In this document: positions 12,150-23,189 of the stretch, one piece after another | Layout of the letters: each line of letters starts with the position of its first letter | How positions within the stretch are numbered: position 1 is the first letter of the stretch | Source of the DNA: Trichobilharzia szidati | Taxonomy: Eukaryota; Platyhelminthes; Trematoda; Strigeidida; Schistosomatidae | Length of the DNA stretch: 64,000 bases | NCBI GenBank assembly: GCA_944472155.2 | Contig: OX235279.1 | Location: 161,904,199-161,968,198 of the forward strand | Reading direction: 5' to 3' | Notes under the pieces: generated by a model | The model's database searches: none | What the model saw: only the letters and a program-made list of their open reading frames with translations | Told to the model about the DNA's origin: nothing | Translations under genes and position numbers: made by a program

Positions 12150-12735
12150 GAATAATGACAGGATCGTTACTTTAAAGGCGCGACAAAGGTTCTGGCTTTA
12201 TAAATAATAAAACAACAAGAGGACTATATCTTCAAGGTGTGACGATGTTTATCAGTAATGAACGATGAGATTCCAGGTGTGGAGTAGGGAGGGGCAGGGT
12301 GAAAAAAAAGCGATGCAACAATAAACTTCGAAAAAAAACCCAGAGGAAAGAAGCACCTCTTGAAACTGCTTAAAGAAAGACCTTGCAAACCAAGGGGGTT
12401 CACGCGTTCCATTCGTATATGTTCAATCCAAAGTCCACAAATCCAATGTGTCATTGAGGCGTATAATGTAAATGGTGAAATTTCCATGCTATAAACTGGC
12501 TAGAGAGGGGGGGGACAGTGAGTGGCTTAACGTTCGTAACCAAGAAAATGATACACATGAACTTGGAATTTAAAGATCATTTATCTATCGACAACGTCTA
12601 TCCCATTGAGAAGGATATTCTCCACAATATCGATGAACGAGCAGTGTTTTCTAGTCGGCAGCTGACCAAAACTCTATGTTAGTATATCAGTTCACCTGCT
12701 CTTGTAGAGCTATATATATATATATATATATTATT
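12150..12735. other. Spacer without recognisable gene
   Basis: No recognised element. Contains short poly-A tracts near 12302 and 12332 and a (TA)n run at about 12711-12735. Confidence 0.4.
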
Positions 12736-12736
12736 A

Positions 12737-12930
12737 TTATTATTTCCTTTAGTTCCTAGAGGAACAAAGGGCTTCAGCCATGCGTCTCCATTGCGTTAGG
12801 TTCTCTGCTAGAGTTTTCACCTGGCTCCAAGTTTGCCCATACGCTTTCAGTCTTCCCGTGGAGATGCCGGGTATCGAACCCGGGGCCTCTCGCATGCAAA
12901 GCGAGCGCTCTACCACTGAGCTACACCCCC
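12737..12930 (-). mobile_element. tRNA-Ala-headed SINE with LINE-B tail
   Basis: On minus the element starts with the complete tRNA-Ala sequence (12930-12859). It continues through about 120 bp matching the last 120 bp of the LINE-B copy at 10511-11095 ('ggagccaggtgaa', 'agcagagaacc', 'caatggagacgca', 'ggaactaaaggaaa'), and ends in (AAT)n at about 12737. It sits within a (TA)n microsatellite. The design, a pol III promoter head plus a LINE tail, is that of a SINE mobilised by LINE-B. Confidence 0.8.
12859..12930 (-). tRNA. tRNA-Ala (anticodon UGC), SINE head
   Basis: All four arms are visible. The acceptor GGGGGTG pairs with CATCTCC (two G-U pairs) and A73 follows. The D arm is GCTC/GAGC. 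The anticodon stem CTCGC/GCGAG has loop TTTGCAT, giving anticodon TGC. The T arm has GGTTCGATACC. Length is 72 nt with intact A and B boxes. The fused LINE-like tail suggests it is a SINE head rather than a free-standing tRNA gene, but the sequence itself is good enough to be transcribed. Confidence 0.85.
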
Positions 12931-12934
12931 TATA

Positions 12935-13635
12935 TATACATATATATATATATCGATCATTCGACTCGGGTTATCTACCCATGATGAATGCAAGGACACT
13001 ATTCTGAGTAGTTATGAAGAGGTAAAAAACGGGATGCGCTAAGTGCAGTCACTGAACATCTGGTCCATATGCTGGTCTCAATATCTCCTCTTTAGCCTCT
13101 TCTACCTTTAAACCTATCTCCAAGGCGACGAAAGTAACTTGCTCAAATCATTACATGTTGCTGAAGCCCTTTGGTCATCGAAATAGAAAAGCTAGATATC
13201 TTTATGCAACCTCTCCAATTTTTATGGTCTTAATGCCTCTATGCTAAAGTATGACAGTCCCTAATCATATTTTGGCTCTACCCATTTCTTCGTTTTGTTT
13301 ATTCAGTTTGTATACTTTTCCCTTATTACGTCAATTTTTACTAAAATTATTCTCATTTTGAATTTGTCCACGGTATTATTGCACTCGTTCCACTTGACAT
13401 TCTAAGTCATTTATTTTGCAACATTAAATTCTTTGTTATCGAATTCCACATGGTGTTATGTAACGTCCTTATTTTATTTACCTGCTAATCCTACAATTTT
13501 ATACACCCCCTTCCGGCATCTGTACATCTTCCGAATTATTCAATATATGGCATTAATTGTTTTACCACTTGACATTTAACCATCATTATAATCACATATA
13601 GTTTAGTTGATATGTATTCACGTGTCTTTCTTTCG
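12935..13635. other. Spacer without recognisable gene
   Basis: AT-rich and pyrimidine-rich sequence. I see no family match or exon-like frame. Confidence 0.4.
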
Positions 13636-14500
13636 GAAGTAAGACAGGGCTGCTGCTTGCTATCAGCTACAATGATATTCCTCATTGTGATGGATTTGAT
13701 TATGTGTGAGACTGTGCATGGAGAGAGAGAGAGAAGGCAGGAATACGTTGGACCGATAAGAAGACTCTAGAGGATCTGCAATTCGCGCATGGATGGTTTC
13801 GGTTTCATATCATCCAAACTCGAAGACTTACGACAGAAAACTAACAGCAAGTTGGCAGAAGAGACAGGCAGGAAAGACAGGACACTTCAAGTAAACATAG
13901 AGACGCTTGAGGTGGTGAGACTAACCAACCAACCAACCAACAAGCACCAATCACTACCAGAGAAACAAATCTGAAAGTTGTCACTTCTTTCAGTTATCTG
14001 GCCAGGCAGCATCATTCCAATTACAGGCAGTCGGCAAGGATGAGGATGTCAAGACTAGAATTGGAAATACAAGACAGAATTTCCTCACTCTGAAATCAGT
14101 TTGGAAGTATTATGCACTGCACCTCAGCATAACACAATGAAAGTCGGATTCTGTTTAACAGGAATTTTAAGTCGTACACTTCTTCTAGGTGGATCAGAAA
14201 CCCAGCCAGAGCGCCACGAAAAGCATTTCCAACAGTTCACTACTGCAGACTTTTATCAACAGCTTCCCCCTTAGCTTACTCCATACTGAAAATCAGATGA
14301 CCGACTGGCCAGAAAGAATTCGCAACAAGAAATCCCTGCAGGGAACAAACGAATCAACAAATAGAGTTGGATGAATTGACTGGACAGAAGCTGATGAGGA
14401 AACCGTCGAATGATAATACACAGTAGATAAGGTCCAGAGGGGAATTCGAATGCAAATGGAGCGATGAATTGGTGCATCTGACCAAGAATGATATTTTGGG
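13636..14500 (+). pseudogene. LINE-B reverse transcriptase C-terminal half
   Basis: Begins with the RT motif reading 'VRQGCCLLSATMIFLIVMDL' at about 13637-13695, followed by 'SSKLEDLRQKTNSKLAEETG' and 'LQVNIETLEVV' in the frame of 13789-13974. The C-terminal domain then decays, with 'RLTGQKEFATRNP'-like codons near 14300. The catalytic DD block is corrupted. Ends near 14500 just before the second copy of the local duplication. Confidence 0.75.
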
Positions 14501-14524
14501 CGTAGGCTGGGGGAAATTATTTGT

Positions 14525-14935
14525 GTTTCGTGTATAAAACTAATGTGAATTATTTTCAAAACACCAGCATAAACAAAGTGAACTGCTGGGGCTTGATGGA
14601 TAGATGAGGTAGGTGTTTGTGGGGTTGAGGTAAAAAATCTTTAATCGGTTGAAAAATGTTTACATTTGAGGATCTATAGGGGAAGAAGATGGAACTTTAT
14701 AGCTGTTGTTTATGACGTCAATTAGCGTAAACATATAATATTAGTGATAATAATAGTAATAATAATGTTATTACGTTTATCCACTTTTGCCCTTTTTATT
14801 TCTGCGTGTATCTGTGTACAGTGGTTGATACATAGATTCCCATGCAGTCTAATGTATGAACATAAAAATCACCCCATTAGGAAAATTGGGAATACTAATA
14901 TAAATAATAAGGAATTTAAATCCTTATTATAACTG
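14525..14935. repeat. Local duplication, copy 2
   Basis: Direct-orientation partner of 10100-10480, with small indels and different (TAA)n lengths. Both copies lie next to LINE-B sequence, but on opposite sides of it. Confidence 0.85.
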
Positions 14936-15114
14936 TAGTTAGAGATTAGCGCAAGAGAGTGACATTTCAGTCATCCAACCGACCAACTAATTCACTCAAA
15001 GAAAAAATTTGTCTTTGACTTCATGGAACCTGGTAGAAACAATTAGGGGAAAAGTGGTCGTGTCATCTTTCAGTGGACGCTAGTTAGTATCATCCATCTA
15101 CTCAGTTGTTTGCT

Positions 15115-15365
15115 GTAGACCGAATTCTACGACAGTCAAGTTTGCAATGTGGACACCAACAAGCTAAGTGACTCGCCATCAAAGGACACTGTGATGTTAG
15201 ATGGTTGGTGGGAATCGGCAGGAAGCCTTGGACTTAGGTTTCGTGTTAGTTGGCACTCATCAGCGAGGCGTATCTACAACCTCGTAGGAAGTCATTTCCC
15301 TTCTGAGGTTCGAACCAGCGTCACCCAGTGCTGCGACCAGAGACGTTATCACTGAGCTATTCAGG
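15115..15365 (-). mobile_element. SINE-G, minus half of an inverted pair
   Basis: On minus a tRNA-like head reads 'TAGCTCAGTGATAACG' (A box, about 15359-15344). The B box GGTTCGAACCT is at about 15316-15306. A non-tRNA body follows, ending near 15115 with 'ttgcaaacttgactg'. The family is unknown to me and the copy looks fairly intact. Confidence 0.7.
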
Positions 15366-15775
15366 CTTGCGATTGACCTCATGTAGGAGGACTGTATTGG
15401 AAACTTTGATTGGACACTAGTCAGAATGGTTGTCAAGAATTCAAAGTGCACTGTGATGGCGAGCCAGATTGCAAACTTGACTGTTGTGGAGTTCAGTCTG
15501 CAGCAAACAAAGGAGTAGACGCATGACACCAGTTAGTGTCCAACCAGAGTGTGCAATACAGCCCTACAAGAGATCAGTCGCTAGTCCGAATAGCTCGCTG
15601 GTGACGTCTCTGACTACAGCGTTCACTGGGTGATGCGGGTCCGAATCTCAAAATAATGAACATGAGTTCATTCAAGATTGTAGATTTGCCTCAATGACTG
15701 GTTAGCTCCGACAAGCACGAAACCTACGTCCAAGGCTTCCTGCCGATTGCCTCTAACCATTTAATAGTATCAAAG
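15366..15775 (+). mobile_element. SINE-G, plus half of an inverted pair
   Basis: Spacer/5' part, then a tRNA-like head ('aatagctcgctggtgacg' at about 15593) and B box 'gggtccgaatctc' (about 15639). The same body follows in direct sense: 'gttagctccgacaagcacg', 'aggcttcctgccgattgcc'. Together with 15115-15365 it forms an imperfect palindrome. Confidence 0.65.
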
Positions 15776-15779
15776 TATT

Positions 15780-16830
15780 TATAGTTCCCACATGGCCCAA
15801 AATGGATATTAAGCTGGCATTGAAGAATCCTTCTCTATCATCTGTCGGGTACCAAATAAATTGCCGAGAGCATCCAGGTACCGAATATTCTACCAAACAG
15901 CAGGAGCTATTGAAATTCGCCTAAGACAGCCGGTGATCTATGTGCAAAAGTAGCTGGTTCAGCCACTATTGTCAGAAAGGGAAGAAAGAAGGGAAGTGCA
16001 GCAGCACGTTTGCCATTGATGATTGCCATTCTTGGCCATATCGGATAACTAACATTTCGAACCAGCCACCGATTCGAGCTATCTTCCTTGGATTCCAGCA
16101 AGGGAGAGAGTTGTGACGCACTGACCGGTGACGCTAACCTAACCCAAATATCCTTCATATTCCATGACACCACGTCATAGCCTAGCTGACCACCACATCT
16201 CCGCCTTCTTCCATCCCGTCCCAGAACTGACTAGCTAACAGAAACCTCTACGGGAGCCTCCTCCGAGATGATAACATTCATAGCACACGTCCATATCACC
16301 GAAGCCTGTGTTTTCAGATGACGACGAGAATCAATGAGTGGTGATCTATACTGTGCCCAAACATACGCTTCCGCACCTTCAGATTACTCACACGATGACG
16401 CCATCGAACGGAAGTAATGGATCTACGGTGACAGCGACGGCCGAATATACGGAGTTGCTGCAAATCCTCAGCCCACCCGGAGGCCGGGTTTCACATGCAC
16501 AGAGCGAGAATGCACGCACACTGAAGCATTGTAAACCCGACCTTTGATAGCCACAACACTGACGTGACTGAGCGAGCGGTGGCTCAAACTGACGTGTGCT
16601 GCCCTAACTTTCATGGTAGGACTCGAAATCCCGTCTATCGCACCTCCACCAGCACTCTCACACAACTACCCAGATACACAAACTTGCTGATGACTTCAGG
16701 CGGTTCACCATCTGCAAGAGTGAGTACAGATTTAGGCTCCTGTCAATGTTGTGATAGTACTTTGCACCTAGACGGTGCAAGGCACATACCATACTTATTG
16801 ACACTATTGTTCGCCAGCTAATTAACTGCG
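15780..16830. other. Unclassified GC-richer block
   Basis: Base composition is visibly less AT-rich than its flanks. It holds short ORFs on both strands (for example minus 15907-16173 and plus 16564-16821), none with a recognisable domain or splice frame. It could be an ancient transposon or part of an unrecognised repeat. Confidence 0.3.
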
Positions 16831-19030
16831 ATTTAGGCAGTCTGCATGCTGTCTATCGCACGGTAGTAAGATGGTACCGTCTGCATAAACTCAAGGTCGA
16901 AAAGTCTTTCTCCAGGAAGCAGACCTACACCACCACCACGCATTTCTTTCAGAGCTGACTCCAGAATGTCGTCAATGGTGAAACGGAGAGATTCGGCAAC
17001 CCCACTCTTCTAAAGGTAATGAGTCCAAACTTCAGTTTGTGTTCAGTCTTAGTAAATAAACGCTCCAATCAAATCGCTTCCCATCCACAAACACACACAC
17101 ACACACCATCTCTGGAAATCAATACTTAAGGACTTCTGAAAAATTAAACTCAATGCTAGATTACTTCCTCATGTGAGTTTACCACAAGTGTCGTAAATAC
17201 ATAATTAGATTCCTTATTATTTTTGTTTTTCTTTTTTTTTTGTTTTCCTATTGAAAAACCACTAAAATGAACCCAAAACACGGAAGAACACTCATCACAT
17301 TTTTTTTACTCTGGCCCTTGTTTTGTTCTATCACTCGTGAACACATTTGATCTCGTGAGTGTGTGTGTATTCGTGTGAATTTAGTGCACTTCTTACTAAC
17401 AAAGTGATCCACATGAACGACAATCAAGCCAAGATAACGTGATTAGATGCAATAAGAGCGTGTGTGTGCACGTGAGAGACAGTGTGAGAGAGAGATGAAG
17501 AAAACACCAACTTTATTTAGTCCCCTACTGATCCAGACTGCTGACGAGAACTCCAGACAACTTTGTCCTGCAGTCAGTCACACTAGTGAGCATCAGATTA
17601 ATTTTCAATGCTTTTAGTTCAGTGTGATCTGAATTTGTGATCGCCCTTGAAATCAAAAAAATCTCACCCCCCCCCCCCCGCGACCGACCAACTAACTAAC
17701 ACTGGAAAGATAAAGTGCACAAATTTTACAGGATATTATTCTACAGGAGTAAGTGAATTGAAAGATGCACAATGATGACGCCGGACAGCAGTGGTAGCTT
17801 ATCCTTCACGCCGTTCGTGCGAATCACTGGGTTTGTGTAGAGAAAGTTAGTTGAATTTCTCCCATTGAAGAAGGTTTCCTTCAATGAGTGAGCAGTGGAA
17901 AAGGCGGCCTCTCAGTATTTCCGCTGATGAGTTTCTCTGTTTAATTATATATAGATTCAAGTAGAGAAGTCTTTTAAGAACAGAAATTGTGTTCGGTTTC
18001 AGTGGTTAAGACGGTGAGGTAGCCATTTTCAAGGTGGATCCTTTTCAGAGTATTCAGCTGCTTAATCCAAAGTGTCAGGGCTGCAAATGCTGTAGATTCC
18101 TTGGCTCAATGAATGGATCAGGTTTCCTTTTGTATACAATTTATAGAGGCACTCAACTATCAATGTTAGTGAGTTCGTGGTACGTTCTATGTCGACTTTC
18201 TGTAGTTGTATAAACATCTGCCATCCGGCCACTGTAATTAAATTTTTGAAATAGTAGAAAATAAAATCTAAAATCTTCTCTCCTTCATGTTCAATTTGCA
18301 AGAAGAGTTGATGAAACTTTGTGAAGAAAGTACATTCATATGGAGATCCCTATATGTAACACACAGTCATCTCACAACTTTCTAAAGCTAGGAGGTGGGG
18401 GGAACCAGTCGGACGTAAACGGAACCGTGTCAGCCACAATAAAGAAACTTTACATGAACCTTGACTTTAAAGGTGACAACCTACTGACCAGTGATGCCGT
18501 CCTTAAGAGGAGAATTTCAGTTTTTTCTTTAAGGAGAAATTTCTTCGCAACAAGGCTGAGAGTAGGGCTCTTCCCCAGACGTCCACTGGTCTACTATAGA
18601 AGCCCAGATGAACAAGATCTCGCATCTTACCACTTATGTGTGCACAAGTGTGTCAGTTTATCTGTTGTTGTGGTTAAGCCAGGCACACTGGTCGTTCGAT
18701 GAGTATCGTGTTTAAATGAAAGACTACATCCCACCGTATGGCTGCAGAAAGTTAGTAGTGACTCTACATAAGGAGTACGATATTCGAAAACCTGGTCGAC
18801 ATTGATCATTCCATACCAACAAACGCCTCCTTCAAGGTGATCCACAAAGGCAATACGCTGTCATCTCCTTTGCATTTCTGACGCCTTAGTCATTTAAATA
18901 GAAAAACTGGAGTTATGCGTACCAAAGTGAATTGTTCGACCACTTCTCCTATCAGGGTAACAACCACATTTTTGATTTCTACCGACTTGGTTTTGGTTTG
19001 CTTGTTCTTATAACCCTTGTGCACTGCAAT
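16830..19030. other. Spacer with simple repeats
   Basis: Contains (AC)n at about 17089-17106, a 13-base poly-C at 17667-17679, and otherwise unrecognised sequence. The 120-codon ORF at 18340-18702 has no domain I recognise and no convincing splice context. Confidence 0.4.
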
Positions 19031-19032
19031 TC

Positions 19033-19268
19033 CTGCGTCGGTGGCAAAAAGCGGCAGAATGCTCGCCAACCACGCATGGGATTCAGGGTTCGATCCCTGG
19101 CCGACGCACTCCTTTACCTCATTAAGCTATCAGTGAGACTGTTGTTAAAGAGGGAAGGATGGACATGAGGCTATCTCGTAAAAAGAATAAACACCACTTC
19201 TCACCGAAACTTCAAAGCTCCTGTTTGAAGCCTTATGTTCCACTGGGAACATAAAGGAATAAAAAATA
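19033..19268 (+). mobile_element. SINE-C copy
   Basis: A tRNA-related head (starting 'gcgtcggtggca', B box 'gggttcgatccctgg' near 19087) is followed by the SINE-C body ('cgcactcctttacctcattaagc', shown in part) and a tail 'gaagccttatgttccact' ending in an A-rich run at about 19260. Confidence 0.85.
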
Positions 19269-19269
19269 A

Positions 19270-20020
19270 AAATTAAAAAAGCCAGAGATGGCGCAGTTTT
19301 CCAATTGCCAAACTAGCCTTCTATATTGAAATATCAGTCAGTCAGGTACCTTAGATTTAGAAGGACATTTATAACCACTACGCTATTGACTTCTGTAATT
19401 CAGACTTATACGCACTGGTTGCCATTAGTAACGCTGGGAATAGATAAACATCACAGTCACTTTTTCAGTTAAATTACTCTCTCACACACACACTCTCTCC
19501 CTCGCAAAATGACTCATTCTTTTTTGACTATGTTGCCATGGCGAAAAAAACTGCCTTATTAAATAAAGATAAGAGCACTTATTATTGTATAAGGGCGTAA
19601 TCATCACACACTATCGTTAACATAAAATGTAAAATTATTGATCAAGCTTTTATGATCACATATGGGTGAGTGAACTTCGATATTCATTCCTTCTTTCCTC
19701 TCTGTCAAAATTCTCTTCCATGTGTGGCCACACTTGTGTTCATAGCGCTTCTTTCAAACAGGTTACACTGTCCTATTCAGAGCCTCCAAAAACCCTGACG
19801 TAGGGAGGAATGTTCCTAACGTGAAAGTGAGTGAAAGAGTGCATTCGAACAAATCCCTGTAGCTTACAGCCGGACTGATGCGCGGGGGTCGGGGTTGACT
19901 GGAAAACCCTATTCAAACCAATATAGTGTGTAACACGGACTTCAGGAACAAATTTCGGATGAACCCATCTGTTTATTTGGCACCCCTTTTCACTGAGGTC
20001 CTCTTTACCTGGATAGTCCC
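19270..20020. other. Spacer without recognisable gene
   Basis: AT-rich sequence. The minus ORF at 19773-20114 overlaps the start of LINE-B antisense sequence and is not called. Confidence 0.4.
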
Positions 20021-20830
20021 ATGATTCCCCATAGACTGTCATCTCCTTCTTCGCCTGACTACACGATCTCCTACATGTCACCATCGAACCACAGGCCAAC
20101 TCATCTTTTCCCACCTGGATCCCCCTCGAGTGATGGCTCGGAGAGCAGTGTCACCCAGAGGTCTTCTCATCAATGTGTGTCTAATCCATCCGTCTCTATT
20201 CCCTTCTTCGGTGTATTTGATGATCAGTCAGTAGGTTCTTGGTTGGTTCCTTCGTTCCCTGAGAGAGTTTCTTGTTCCGTTAATTATTTCTCTCCTACCA
20301 TTTGACCTTTAATGTGGAGTCAGCCAAGGGGGAAGCTATTGGTTAAAGCTTGTAGTGGCCTGTTGGAGATCCTTCCTGTGACCATCCAACGTTTCTGAAC
20401 CATGCAGAAGAAGTGTGTGACTGACTGTTTGACTTAACATGAGTGTTGAACAGAATCCGAATTTTTTTCTTTATGCTGAGACAAAGCGCAGTTTGAAGAT
20501 TTCCACACTGATTTCCCAGTGATGAAGTTGTTTGCCTTGCCTTTCCGGCTCCGGCTGGTTTTGAAATCCCCCTCTGTCCGGTTCAGTTGTAATTAAAACG
20601 ATGCTGCCTAGCCAGTTAGGTGAAGGAGGTGACCTCTTTCAACTTTCTCCAGTTGATAGTGATTGTTGCCTGTTGTTCGTTGGTTATCTTCATCACCTCC
20701 GTCTTCTCTGTGTTCACCTGAACTTATATCTTGATTGCCTGCTTCTTCAACCACTTTGTTGGTTTTCGCCTGTAAGCTATCGAGTTTATGCATGACATTA
20801 GACATCAATCATCCATACACGTAATCCAGA
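20020..20830 (-). mobile_element. LINE-B 3' end fragment
   Basis: Antisense LINE-B from the post-catalytic linker (minus ORF 20608-20808 reads 'LDSLQAKTNKVVEEAGNQD') through the C-terminal domain to the 3' UTR near 20020. The linker reading is among the best preserved in the window. 5'-truncated. Confidence 0.75.
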
Positions 20831-20974
20831 TCTTCTAGAGTCTTCTTGTCGGTCCACTGAGGTAGATAACTGTTCCTCCTAAGTGTGTCTAAATGTGTTA
20901 GCCTATAGGTCTGTCTATCCGCCGATCCATCAATAAACCAGGGAATCACATGAACAATAACAAGCAATCAGAGA

Positions 20975-21310
20975 ATTGGTTACAGGATTTCATCATGAGC
21001 TGACATTGGTTAGAGAACCATTGGAAAACCAGCCGGGAGTACTGTACAGCTGTTTCGTCAGCTTAGTTTGGGACTCTTCATCAGTACGTACCCACCGGGG
21101 TTCGAACCCAGGATCTTCTGGTTACAAGGCGAGCTCGGGGTTCGATCCAATGACCCATGAATTCTAACTTTATGCCAATTCATGGCATAACGCGACCGCT
21201 AGCCAATGTCTTCGACGAGTATTTATCTTCACACCCGACCTGCTGCACCCTACTAGTCACGACTTCCCACCAGAACCCTAGGTAACTACCTACCTGAATG
21301 GTGCTAGCCG
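20975..21310 (-). mobile_element. SINE-B, near full-length
   Basis: Best single minus copy. In element order from 21310 to 20975 come the 5' domain ('ggttctggtgggaagtcgtg'), the 'catgaattggcat' segment, a tRNA-like part with B box 'gggttcgaaccccgg', the hammerhead-like domain (21087-21039) and the tail 'catgatgaaatcctgtaacc'. The A-box part of the head is deleted in this copy. Confidence 0.85.
21039..21087 (-). ncRNA. Hammerhead-like fold in SINE-B
   Basis: On minus: stem I strands GUACUG and CAGUAC pair perfectly over 6 bp. The core reads AUGAAGA, against the hammerhead consensus CUGANGA, so C3 is replaced by A. Stem II starts GUC, and GAAA is present. The short stem III ACA-GC-UGU leads to GUA at the cleavage position. 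The changed C3 should abolish the C3-G8 pair, so activity is not expected. Confidence 0.6.
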
Positions 21311-21394
21311 CCACTGAGCATCTCATTGATATTCAAGAATTGTTAGCTGACCATGTTATGTATGTATGCATATACGAATCGAAGGTGAAATGTT

Positions 21395-21450
21395 TAGCAG
21401 TTTGCAGTCTAGCAGTACCGAGGTTCGATTCCTGGTCGACGTACACACAC
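21395..21450 (+). mobile_element. tRNA-headed SINE fragment
   Basis: Contains a B box ('gaggttcgattcctgg') followed by 'tcgacgtacacac', as in the SINE-C/D head. The body is missing. Confidence 0.4.
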
Positions 21451-21849
21451 ACACACTTAAGCCTCATCTAGTTTTTCGTTTAACCAGCTGAAAACTGAAG
21501 CCTGGAAAGGAAGGAAGGAAGGAAGCAAGAAAGGCTGGGTGTGAGTGAATGAGTAAGTGAGTCTAGAAACCTCATCCCACCACTGCTGTTACTGAAAGAT
21601 TGAAGGCTCAGTAGGTATCTCATTCACAGGATTGTAAAATTGAAGCGTAAAAATTTCGAAACCAGGATAGCTATTGACCGACTGACTGAGTTTTAGCGGA
21701 GGAATTTTGCACAGGAGTACAACAGCAGTTCAAGTGGCTACACTTTCCAATAAAGCACAAAAAGGCAGAGAGAAGTGTGTATGGGAGGGGGGTGGGGGTG
21801 GAAACACAGTATTTCAAGAATTAAGGAGATAACACAAACAAAGTGAAAG

Positions 21850-21975
21850 CATCTACGCTATCATTGAGAATGAGGATTTTGAACCATATCGCACTATTAG
21901 TTTTACAAGTCATTGGTTCTTACAGAATCGGGGACTTCAGCTAGCCAGGCGGTCTATATCTTCCTGTATGTCTGA
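21850..21975 (-). mobile_element. LINE-A 3' fragment
   Basis: Short antisense match to the last coding block of LINE-A. The forward words 'attgagaatgaggattttga' and 'cattggttcttac' correspond to the 'MAQNRSQW' and 'NQWLETI' regions. Confidence 0.55.
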
Positions 21976-21979
21976 CTGA

Positions 21980-22730
21980 CTAGCTAGGTCAAAGCCAACA
22001 GTTCAATAGACTATTTACTCACCCCAATGGTCACTGGTCAAGTCTAAGATGGTTAACATTCGGGGGAAGGGGGTAAGATAGTGTGCGAGCGTACCTCAGC
22101 TTCTCATACCATTGATCCATAACTGTATCGAAACAAATTGAGAAGCTATTCTCAAGTAATGACTGATACAGCGACTTTAACGTCATGTGTTGATTTTCCT
22201 CATGCGTTAGCCTGTTTCCATCGAACGTCAATTCCTGTGAGTATAATTTGTTTGTTGGGACTGGTACTCATAGATGTATGTATTTAGGGATGATTTCACT
22301 CTTCAGGCTTCGGATGTTAAAAATACTATGATCTTCATATGTCGCTTCAGTTTTCTGATTAGTCTTCGAACAGGAGGACGGTAGGTCAAAATGATATATG
22401 GGTAAAACTTGGCCAGCACTATGTTAGTATGTGATTCTATATTAACTTGTTTATTAGAAATATATCACACACAGTGTGTGAAACAGCATTATTCACCGTA
22501 CTTAAGAACAGATCAACTCAAAGGGAGAGGCGATTCAATTCACTAGTGGATTAGAAAGTCAAGAAGGAGAGCTTCCAATGTTAGGTCGCATTAGCATAGA
22601 ACGGAAGGAAGATGGGAAGTTAAACGCACGTGTGTTTTCGCAGAAAACAAGCATGCACATTCGAACTGGTATTTGCATTTCAGTTCATCTCACCAACTCC
22701 ATGTCAGTAAAAATAGGATTTGTCAAATGT
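21980..22730. other. Spacer without recognisable gene
   Basis: No recognised element or exon-like frame. Confidence 0.35.
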
Positions 22731-22734
22731 TTAA

Positions 22735-23180
22735 GTTGGAGGATTTCATCATGAGCTGACATCAGTGAGAGAGCCATTGGAAAACCAGCTGGGAGTGCTG
22801 GATAGCTGTTTCTGTGGTCCTAGTTTGGGACTCTTCGACAGTACTCATCTACCCCACAGGGGTTCGAACCAACCAGGACACCTTCTGGTTACAAGGTGAG
22901 TGAAGTCGTAGACCATTAAGCCATTGGGACCTGATCCATTGGCCACCCCACTTCGCCTCACCTTCAACCTGCTGTACCCTACTGGTCACGGCACGCACTA
23001 GAACCCCAGGTAACTTCCTGGGTTTACTGAGTGTTGTTGAAGAGTCCCACACTAAGACGAAACAGCTGTCCAGTACTCCCAGCTAGTTTTTCAATGGTCC
23101 TGTAACTAATGTCATCTTCTAATGAAATCCTCCAACCAAAATAGAATAAAATCCCTACAAAACCAATACTTGGAAATGTT
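22735..23180. mobile_element. SINE-B head-to-head composite
   Basis: Bases 22735-23030 are an essentially full minus copy: tail, hammerhead-like domain, tRNA-like head, and 5' domain ending near 'gaaccccaggtaacttcc'. It joins directly to a plus 3' half at about 23035-23180, beginning at the hammerhead-like core ('ttgaagagtccc') and running to 'aatccctacaaaaccaatac'. The same architecture recurs at 62290-62775. Confidence 0.85.
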
Positions 23181-23189
23181 TAAGGGACG

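Noticed and set aside
12859..12930. Free-standing functional tRNA-Ala gene
   Set aside because: The tRNA is intact, but its 3' flank is a LINE-B-type tail with (AAT)n, so I treat it as a SINE head. Function not excluded.
18340..18702. 120-codon ORF as a gene
   Set aside because: No recognisable domain, no splice frame, and plain ORFs of this length arise by chance in this sequence.
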